Of a stretch of 5,098 bases of DNA, positions 1 through 5,098 are shown in pieces. Both the position numbers and the translations under genes were made by a program. The stretch spans positions 148,405 to 153,502 of the forward strand of contig CP070700.1 of NCBI GenBank assembly GCA_020349865.1. The letters run 5' to 3'. The notes beneath the pieces are model-generated. The model was not told where the DNA came from, searched no databases, and saw nothing but the letters and a program-made list of their open reading frames with translations. Source of the stretch: Desulfobacteraceae bacterium. GTDB taxonomy: Bacteria; Desulfobacterota; DSM-4660; Desulfatiglandales; Desulfatiglandaceae. Positions within the stretch are counted from its first letter, which is position 1. Each line of letters begins with the position of its first letter.

Positions 1-1308
1 GAATGGTTGGGTAAACTGGTTGAAGAGAGTGGCATTGATATTTTTCCCGGTTTTGCGGGTACAGAGGTCCTTTACGATGGTAACCGTGTAATTGGTGTCA
101 GGACAGGTGATAAGGGAATAGATGCGGATGGTAACAAGAAAAGCAATTTTGAACCGGGAATTGATTTGCATGCCAAGGTGACGGTATTTGGAGAGGGATC
201 AAGGGGGAGCCTTACCAAGACCTTGATAGGGAAATTCGACTTAGACGAAGGTAAAAACCCACAGAATTATGTGGTGGGTGTCAAGGAGGTGTGGGAGATC
301 CCCGAAGGGAGAATTGAACCGGGGGAAGTAATACACACAATGGGGTACCCGCATAAAACTAATACCTATGGCGGGGGCTTTATTTATGGAATGAAAAATA
401 ACATGGTCTCTATTGGATTGCTGACAGGACTGGATTACGAAGACCCAATTCTTGATCCTCACCGTGAGTTTCAAAAATTCAAGCTCCATCCCTTTGTAGC
501 CGAACTGCTAAAAGGCGGAAAACTTACCCAATACGGGGCCAAATCAGCGCCTGTAGGAGGGTATTTTGCCGTTCCGGAACTTACATTTGACGGGGGTTTT
601 ATTGTTGGGGATTCGGCAAGCCTATTCATTAGTCAAAAGATCAAGGGGATTCATGTTGCAATGAAGTCAGGCATGTTGGCAGCAGAGACGATCCTTCAAT
701 CCCTTATAAACGATGACTTCTCAAAGACCGGCCTTGAACCCTACCAGAAAGCCCTTTATGAAAGTTATATCGGTAAGGAGCTTTACAAGGTGCGGAATTT
801 TCATCAGGCCTTCCAGAAGGGTCTGTGGATTGCTATGATTAAGGCGGGGTTTCAGTATATTCTGGGTGGCAGAATTTTGAAGGGCCGGCTTTCCACCAAG
901 CCCGATTTTGTGCATCTGAAAAAGGTGGCCGAAGTATATGGTACGGATTCTCCCACGGATGAGCAAAAAGGGATCATTAAATTCGATGGGGAGCAAACAT
1001 TTGACAAGGAGACCGATGTTTACTATTCGGGAACAACCCATGAAGAGCAGCAGCCTGCCCACCTGAAGATATTGGATCTTGACATCTGTTATACCAAATG
1101 TACTGAAGAATACCAGAATCCTTGCATTAGCTTTTGCCCTGCAAATGTTTATGAAATGGAGATTGATGAGGAGACGGGGAAGCGCAGTATGAAGCTTAAT
1201 TTTTCCAACTGTGTTCATTGCAAGACATGCGATGTAAAAGACCCCTATGAAAATATCACGTGGGTCCCGCCCGAGGGAGGAGGAGGGCCGAAGTATACGG
1301 TTATGTAA
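1..1308 (+). CDS. Electron transfer flavoprotein:quinone oxidoreductase (ETF-QO), 5' end missing
   Basis: This membrane-associated flavo-iron-sulfur enzyme moves electrons from reduced ETF to the quinone pool. The frame is open from the first base (E-W-L-G-K...), so the gene starts upstream. The TTG at 7 is just an internal codon, because the residues before it also match the family. The 435 visible residues cover most of the protein; the N-terminal GxGxxG FAD loop is missing. Visible family signatures are D-I-F-P-G-F-A-G near residue 13, the quinone-binding region around Y-G-G-G-F (about 121-125), a second FAD segment near G203-D204, and K-I-K-G-I-H at 213-218. The C-terminal ferredoxin domain has C379, C404, C407 and C410 for one [4Fe-4S] cluster, followed by the typical E-G-G-G-G-P near the C-terminus. 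Three further cysteines (C363, C367, C375) are absent from the human enzyme as I recall it. The FixC family is the nearest alternative, but the C-terminal match to ETF-QO is strong. Confidence 0.95.
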   Translation, partial: EWLGKLVEESGIDIFPGFAGTEVLYDGNRVIGVRTGDKGIDADGNKKSNFEPGIDLHAKVTVFGEGSRGSLTKTLIGKFDLDEGKNPQNYVVGVKEVWEIPEGRIEPGEVIHTMGYPHKTNTYGGGFIYGMKNNMVSIGLLTGLDYEDPILDPHREFQKFKLHPFVAELLKGGKLTQYGAKSAPVGGYFAVPELTFDGGFIVGDSASLFISQKIKGIHVAMKSGMLAAETILQSLINDDFSKTGLEPYQKALYESYIGKELYKVRNFHQAFQKGLWIAMIKAGFQYILGGRILKGRLSTKPDFVHLKKVAEVYGTDSPTDEQKGIIKFDGEQTFDKETDVYYSGTTHEEQQPAHLKILDLDICYTKCTEEYQNPCISFCPANVYEMEIDEETGKRSMKLNFSNCVHCKTCDVKDPYENITWVPPEGGGGPKYTVM

Positions 1309-1379
1309 ACAGGGAATTCTCCATGAATTACGGGGCTTTTTCTTTCAATTGGCTCTTTTGTTTTATGACCAGCAATGTA

Positions 1380-1460
1380 GGTATGGAGTAGGCAATAAGT
1401 AGTAAGCAGCAGAGTGGAGGGATTTAAATGGTGCTTACTGCATTCTGCCTACTTCCTACC
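1380..1460. repeat. Imperfect inverted repeat made of degenerate 7-base units
   Basis: Two 31-base arms (1380-1410 and 1430-1460) surround a 19-base centre. Compared base by base, 24 of 31 positions are complementary, and 26 of 31 if G-U pairs in RNA are allowed. Each arm also has a 7-base period: the left arm reads TATGGAG at 1382, TAGGCAA at 1389, and related units at 1396 and 1403. The right arm carries four matching units on the opposite strand between 1431 and 1458. The centre contains the palindrome ATTTAAAT (1422-1429). No T-run follows the stem, so a classical intrinsic terminator is unlikely. It could be a REP- or MITE-like element, an mRNA 3'-end stabiliser for the ETF-QO transcript, or a relic of a dispersed heptamer repeat family. 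Confidence 0.75.
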
Positions 1461-1473
1461 AAATGGGTGGGAA

Positions 1474-1502
1474 AAGACATCACGTATTGATAAGCGGATA
1501 AT
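1474..1502 (+). promoter_or_regulatory. Candidate sigma70-type promoter for qmoAB
   Basis: A -10-like GATAAT (1497-1502, five of six consensus bases) lies 17 bases after a -35-like AAGACA (1474-1479, four of six). This spacing is ideal. Transcription would start near 1509 and leave a leader of roughly 45 bases before the qmoA ATG. The position, after the inverted repeat and before the ribosome site, fits a separate qmoAB transcription unit. The call rests on motif matching only, and such matches arise by chance. Confidence 0.4.
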
Positions 1503-1541
1503 TTCCTTAAACTTAGAGGTTCCGAAACATTCAAATTAGCC

Positions 1542-1548
1542 GAGGAGG
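1542..1548 (+). promoter_or_regulatory. Ribosome binding site of qmoA
   Basis: GAGGAGG sits 6 bases before the ATG at 1555. It is a near-perfect Shine-Dalgarno sequence and fixes this ATG as the start, in agreement with the protein beginning just before its FAD-binding strand. Confidence 0.85.
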
Positions 1549-1554
1549 ATAAGT

Positions 1555-2817
1555 ATGGCAAACACAGACACCCAGAGTATCTTGGTGGTCGGTAGTGGTA
1601 TGAGCGGGCTCACTGCCGCTATCGAGGCAGCAGAAGCGGGCTACGATACCTATATCGTAGAGAGGAACCCCTATCTGGGAGGGAGGGTAGCCCAGCTTCA
1701 TCATTACTTTCCTAAATTGTGCCCGCCCTTTTGCGGTCTGGAAATCAACTTTCGCCGTATTAAACAGAATCCCAGGGTTCGCTTTTTTACCATGGCTGAA
1801 GTGGAAAAGATTTCAGGAGAGGAAGGTAATTTTGACGTCACCATTCGATTAAATCCCCGTTATGTTAATGAAAAATGTACTGGTTGTGGCAAATGCGCCG
1901 AAGCCTGTACCATGGAAATGGGAAATTCTTTTAACTATGGCATGGACAAGATCAAGGCCGCTTATTTGCCTCACGACATGGCCTACCCCATGCGTTATGT
2001 CCTGGATTCGGCCCTTGTAAAAAGCGATGATGCCCAAAAGGTCAAGGAGGCCTGCCCGTATGATGCCATTGAACTGGATATGGCGCCTAAGACCGTGGAA
2101 TTAAAGGTGGGCTCAATTGTCTGGGCAACAGGATGGAAGCCCTACGATGCCAATAAATTAGATACTTACGGATTCGGGCAATATCCAGATGTTATTACCA
2201 ACGTCATGATGGAAAGACTGGCCTCCTGGTCAGGACCAACGCAGGGTAAGATTGTCCGACCTTCCGATGGCGAGGCACCTCAGACTATCGCTTTTGTACA
2301 ATGCGCTGGTTCAAGAGATGAAAATCATCTTCCTTTCTGTTCAGGCATTTGTTGCCTGGCATCCATGAAGCAGGCCACCTATGTGCGTGAGCAATATCCG
2401 GACGCCAAGATCTATATCTTTTTTATTGATATCAGGGCCACAGACCGGTTGGAGGATTTTTATAACAGGGTCAAGGAGGATGAAAACATAAAATTCTTCA
2501 AGGGAAAAGTGGCCAAGATCAACCAGGCTGAAGACGGTAAGGGGCTTGTTCTGAGGGTTGAAGATACCACGACAGAGGAGTTGCACGAGGTTTCTGCTGA
2601 CCTGGTTGTGCTGGCAACAGGAATGCAACCCAACACGTCTGATAGCCCTCTGCCTGTTCAGGTTCCCTACGATGATTATGGGTTCGTGGCTTCCCAGAAT
2701 GCCAAGCCCGGAATTTATGCTGCGGGTTGTGTAAGAACGCCCACATTTGTTTCGGAAGTAGTCCAAGATGGAACGGCAGCAGCCCTTAAAGCCATTCAAT
2801 CCGTTGTGAGGAGGTAA
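1555..2817 (+). CDS. qmoA: Qmo complex subunit A (HdrA-like flavoprotein)
   Basis: QmoA is a cytoplasmic HdrA-related flavoprotein of the Qmo complex, which links membrane menaquinol to APS reductase in sulfate reduction. Its 420 residues are close to the usual family length of about 410. The N-terminal FAD fold shows G13-x-G15-x-x-G18 and an acidic E36 ending the second strand. A Cys pair follows at C56 and C60 (C-P-P-F-C). A ferredoxin-like insert has C108, C111, C114 and C118, with a distant C167-P. The flavin fold resumes with A191-T192-G193, the HdrA signature Q249-C250-A-G-S-R-D, C262 and C266-C267, and ends with G386-I-Y-A-A-G-C-V-R (386-394). Unlike QmoB it has no C-terminal ferredoxin or MvhD domain. 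The gene is 5 bases from qmoB and surely co-transcribed with it. A general HdrA label is the main alternative, but the length, the domain set and the pairing favour QmoA. Confidence 0.93.
   Translation: MANTDTQSILVVGSGMSGLTAAIEAAEAGYDTYIVERNPYLGGRVAQLHHYFPKLCPPFCGLEINFRRIKQNPRVRFFTMAEVEKISGEEGNFDVTIRLNPRYVNEKCTGCGKCAEACTMEMGNSFNYGMDKIKAAYLPHDMAYPMRYVLDSALVKSDDAQKVKEACPYDAIELDMAPKTVELKVGSIVWATGWKPYDANKLDTYGFGQYPDVITNVMMERLASWSGPTQGKIVRPSDGEAPQTIAFVQCAGSRDENHLPFCSGICCLASMKQATYVREQYPDAKIYIFFIDIRATDRLEDFYNRVKEDENIKFFKGKVAKINQAEDGKGLVLRVEDTTTEELHEVSADLVVLATGMQPNTSDSPLPVQVPYDDYGFVASQNAKPGIYAAGCVRTPTFVSEVVQDGTAAALKAIQSVVRR
2808..2815 (+). promoter_or_regulatory. Ribosome binding site of qmoB, inside the end of qmoA
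   Basis: GAGGAGGT overlaps the last two Arg codons and the first base of the stop codon of qmoA. The spacer to the qmoB ATG at 2823 is about 7-8 bases. The arrangement indicates tightly coupled translation of the two subunits. Confidence 0.85.
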
Positions 2818-2822
2818 ACTCA

Positions 2823-5051
2823 ATGGAAAAAAAGACCGCAGTTTACATATGTACTGGGTGTGGCATTGGAGATGCCCTTGATATAAAACAGCTCAGCAAG
2901 GTGGCCACAGACGAAGGTAGTGTCCCTATTTGTCGGAATCATCTTAATCTGTGCAGTCAAGAAGGGATGGAACTCATTAAGAATGACATTGCCAACGAGG
3001 GCGCCAATACCCTGGTCATTGCAGCCTGTTCACATAGAGTGATGTATGATGCGTTCAACTTTGAAAGTTGTATCGTGGATAGGGTCAATATACGAGAACA
3101 AGTTGTTTGGTGTCAGAAACCAGGTGATGAAGACACCCAGATGATGGCAGAAGACTATCTCCGAATGGCCATGGCCAAGGCGGATAATATGGAACTGCCC
3201 GAACCCTTTAAACCAGAGCAGGAAATATCCAGGGATATCCTTGTGGTGGGGGGTGGACTTACAGGAATGACATCGGCCATAGACGCTGCAAAGGCCGGAT
3301 GTTCAGTCGTTTTGGTGGAGAAAGAGCCCCAATTAGGCGGTTTCCAGAATAGTGTTCAAAAAACAGCTACTTTTCCTTACCAGGGTGTCCAGGATAACAA
3401 CCTGGAAGAACTGATCCAGGAAGTCACCCAAAATGAAAAAATCAAGGTGTATACCGGGGCAAAGGTGGACAAAACCGTTGGAGGCCCTGGTGTTTTCGAG
3501 ATTTCCATAAGCCAAAATGGAACAACGGCAGAGCATCGCATAGGGGCTATTGTGCTTGCGGCCGGATGGCAGCCCTATGATCCCAATAAACTTGATAAAA
3601 AGCTGGGATTCGGCGCCTCTCCTAATGTCATCACCAATGTCATGTTTGAAGAGAACGTTAAAGAAAGAAAGATAACCCGACCTAAAGACGGGAAGGACGT
3701 GGCGAACATCGCTTTCCTGCAATGTGCAGGCCAGCGTGATCCTGACCATCTACCCTACTGCTCAAGCGTTTGCTGTGTCACCGCCTTGAAGCAGGCCCTG
3801 CAAGTCAAGGCCCAAAATCCGGATGCCAATATCTTTGTCGTCTATAAAGAAATGCGCACACCCGGTCAGGCTGAGGATCTTTACCGTAAGGCCCAGGAAG
3901 AGGGAATAACCTTTATCCGATGTCAATCACCTGAGGTCAAGGCCAACGGAGATGGTCTGATTGTTGAGGCAGAGGATGAACTATTAGGTGAGACGGTTCT
4001 CATGGAAGACCTCGACATGGTGGTTCTTGCCACAGGCATGGTCCCGGTCACTGCCTTTGGTAGGGATGTCAGCAAGGAGGAGAAGGAAAAGGAAGAGGAA
4101 GAAAAAAAAGAGGAAGAATTGGACGTCCCACTCGATGTTATCAGACGTTCGAAGCTCCTGAATTTGGAATACCGACAGGGACCAGAGCTTCCTGCACTTC
4201 GTTATGATTTCCCGGACTCTCATTTTATTTGCTTTCCATATGAAAGCCGGCGCACAGGAATTTATGCTGCAGGTTGCGTGCGACGACCCATGGGAATCTC
4301 GACGGCCCAAGAAGATGCCGCAGGGGCGGTTATGAAGGCGATCCAGTGTGTTGAACTTACCTCTAAAGGTGCTGCAGTTCATCCCCGGGCAGGGGACATG
4401 ACCTTTCCCGAATTTGCAATGCAGCGCTGTACCCAATGCAAACGGTGTACGGTGGAATGCCCTTTTGGCGCTATTAACGAGGATGAAGAGGCAAATCCTT
4501 TGCCGCAAGTCACGAGATGCAGGCGCTGCGGTGTTTGTATGGGAGCGTGCCCTGAACGTATCATCTCTTTTAAAAACTATTCGGTACAGATGATCGGGGC
4601 CATGATTAAGGCCATTGAAGTGCCTGAGGAGGATGAAGAAAAACCCCGCATTCTGGTGCTGGCCTGTGAAAATGATGCTTATGCGGCACTAGATATGGCA
4701 GGCCTTAACCGTATGAAACATAACGCCTGGGTGAGGGTAATCCCTATGCGGTGCCTGGGCTCCATGAATCTCGTCTGGATTGCAGACTCCCTTTCAAAGG
4801 GAATTGATGGTGTCCTTCTTTTGGGTTGCAAGCATGGCGATGATTATCAGTGCCATTTTGTCAAGGGAAGTGAGCTGGCTGATATACGGTTGAGCAAGGT
4901 TTCTGAGACATTGGACAGGCTGGCTTTGGAATCTGAACGTGTTCGTTTTGAAACCATATCCATTATCGATTACGATAGGCTTCCAGGCATACTGGATGAG
5001 TTTGCGGAGACCATTGACGAAGTTGGCCCCAATCCATTTAAGGGATGGTAA
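2823..5051 (+). CDS. qmoB: Qmo complex subunit B (HdrA-MvhD-like flavo-iron-sulfur protein)
   Basis: QmoB is the large soluble subunit of Qmo and works with QmoA in electron flow between menaquinol and APS reductase. Its 742 residues match the usual size of about 750. The N-terminal HdrA domain has C10-x-x-C13, C37, C44 and C69. The FAD loop is G143-G-G-x-x-G148. The HdrA signature Q300-C-A-G-Q-R-D is followed by C313 and C317-C318. A Lys/Glu-rich stretch (about 417-434) precedes the QmoB-type segment ending in G479-I-Y-A-A-G-C-V-R. Two [4Fe-4S] ferredoxin motifs follow: C536, C539, C542, C546-P and C566, C569, C572, C576-P. The C-terminal MvhD-like domain (about 610-742) has C615, C644, C669 and C677 and ends in the familiar G-P-N-P-F-K-G. 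The first MvhD motif, C-x-x-C in MvhD itself, has D618 as its second residue here, which I believe is normal for QmoB. Nothing in the gene looks broken. Confidence 0.95.
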   Translation: MEKKTAVYICTGCGIGDALDIKQLSKVATDEGSVPICRNHLNLCSQEGMELIKNDIANEGANTLVIAACSHRVMYDAFNFESCIVDRVNIREQVVWCQKPGDEDTQMMAEDYLRMAMAKADNMELPEPFKPEQEISRDILVVGGGLTGMTSAIDAAKAGCSVVLVEKEPQLGGFQNSVQKTATFPYQGVQDNNLEELIQEVTQNEKIKVYTGAKVDKTVGGPGVFEISISQNGTTAEHRIGAIVLAAGWQPYDPNKLDKKLGFGASPNVITNVMFEENVKERKITRPKDGKDVANIAFLQCAGQRDPDHLPYCSSVCCVTALKQALQVKAQNPDANIFVVYKEMRTPGQAEDLYRKAQEEGITFIRCQSPEVKANGDGLIVEAEDELLGETVLMEDLDMVVLATGMVPVTAFGRDVSKEEKEKEEEEKKEEELDVPLDVIRRSKLLNLEYRQGPELPALRYDFPDSHFICFPYESRRTGIYAAGCVRRPMGISTAQEDAAGAVMKAIQCVELTSKGAAVHPRAGDMTFPEFAMQRCTQCKRCTVECPFGAINEDEEANPLPQVTRCRRCGVCMGACPERIISFKNYSVQMIGAMIKAIEVPEEDEEKPRILVLACENDAYAALDMAGLNRMKHNAWVRVIPMRCLGSMNLVWIADSLSKGIDGVLLLGCKHGDDYQCHFVKGSELADIRLSKVSETLDRLALESERVRFETISIIDYDRLPGILDEFAETIDEVGPNPFKGW
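4074..4118 (+). other. 45-base all-purine tract encoding a Lys/Glu linker in qmoB
   Basis: The coding strand is A/G only from 4074 to 4118, including a run of eight A (4102-4109). It encodes a highly charged segment of almost only Lys and Glu (residues 418-432), lying between the flavin-domain A-T-G motif and the QmoB-specific segment. It is probably a flexible surface loop or short charged helix. It is low-complexity sequence inside an otherwise conserved protein. Confidence 0.8.
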
Positions 5052-5053
5052 TC

Positions 5054-5095
5054 TAATAGCTCATAGCTCTAAGATCATAGCTTATGGCTTAAAGG
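5054..5095. repeat. Array of six degenerate 7-base units after qmoB
   Basis: Directly after the qmoB stop codon the sequence can be cut into six consecutive 7-base units. The unit TCATAGC occurs exactly at 5061 and 5075. TAATAGC (5054) and TTATGGC (5082) differ from it by one and two bases, and the units at 5068 and 5089 are more diverged. The array may continue past the window edge. It resembles in kind, but not in sequence, the heptamer array at 1380-1460. No gene start is visible in these last 47 bases. Confidence 0.7.
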
Positions 5096-5098
5096 TGC

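Noticed and set aside
7..9. TTG at 7 as the start of the ETF-QO gene.
   Set aside because: The frame is open before it, the preceding residues also fit the family, and the FAD-binding N-terminus is missing. The gene is cut by the window edge.
721..1218. Long open frame on the opposite strand within the ETF-QO gene, and similar reverse frames inside qmoA and qmoB.
   Set aside because: They lie wholly inside genes with clear homology, have no recognisable domains, and look like antisense shadows.
1315..1341. Possible intrinsic terminator after the ETF-QO gene: AATTC/GAATT stem and a nearby T-run at 1337-1341.
   Set aside because: The stem is only 5 base pairs and mostly A/T, and it is separated from the T-run by a G-rich stretch. 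It is too weak to annotate as a terminator.
1380..1460. CRISPR array or insertion-sequence ends.
   Set aside because: The units are 7 bases long without spacers, there is no transposase frame, and no target-site duplication could be recognised.
4665..4676. Missing second cysteine (D618) of the MvhD C-x-x-C motif as a defect in QmoB.
   Set aside because: As far as I recall the C-E-N-D-A form is normal in QmoB proteins, and the other cysteines of the domain are present.

Overview
The window looks like chromosomal DNA of a sulfate-reducing bacterium, most likely a member of the Desulfobacterota (former Deltaproteobacteria). The main reason is a well-preserved qmoA-qmoB pair. These encode the two flavin/iron-sulfur subunits of the quinone-interacting membrane-bound oxidoreductase (Qmo), which is largely confined to organisms with dissimilatory sulfate/sulfite metabolism. 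An electron-transfer-flavoprotein:quinone oxidoreductase (ETF-QO) lies upstream on the same strand. The species cannot be named from the sequence alone.

Layout, all on the + strand. Positions 1-1308 hold the 3' part of an ETF-QO gene whose N-terminal FAD-binding region lies outside the window. Positions 1309-1554 are a 246-base intergenic region. It contains a long imperfect inverted repeat built from degenerate 7-base units, then a plausible sigma70-type promoter and a strong ribosome binding site. Positions 1555-2817 are qmoA (420 aa). Positions 2823-5051 are qmoB (742 aa), separated from qmoA by only 5 bases, with its ribosome binding site inside the last codons of qmoA. Positions 5052-5098 hold a second, different array of degenerate 7-base units. 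No start of qmoC is visible before the window ends.

How the genes fit together. ETF-QO takes electrons from reduced ETF, typically generated by acyl-CoA dehydrogenases, and passes them to the membrane quinone pool (probably menaquinone here). QmoA and QmoB are HdrA-like proteins that, with a membrane subunit (QmoC) or an HdrBC-like substitute, connect quinol to adenylylsulfate (APS) reductase. The two transcription units could therefore be the entry and exit of one quinone-linked path from fatty- or aromatic-acid oxidation to sulfate respiration. That functional link is inferred from gene order only. The usual aprBA neighbours are not directly upstream of qmoA, which is less common than the sat-aprBA-qmoABC order of many sulfate reducers.

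The proteins belong to known families, and I see no wholly new system. The least explained parts are the two degenerate heptamer arrays in the non-coding stretches, a lysine/glutamate linker in QmoB encoded by a 45-base all-purine tract, and the loss of one predicted iron-sulfur site in QmoA relative to HdrA.
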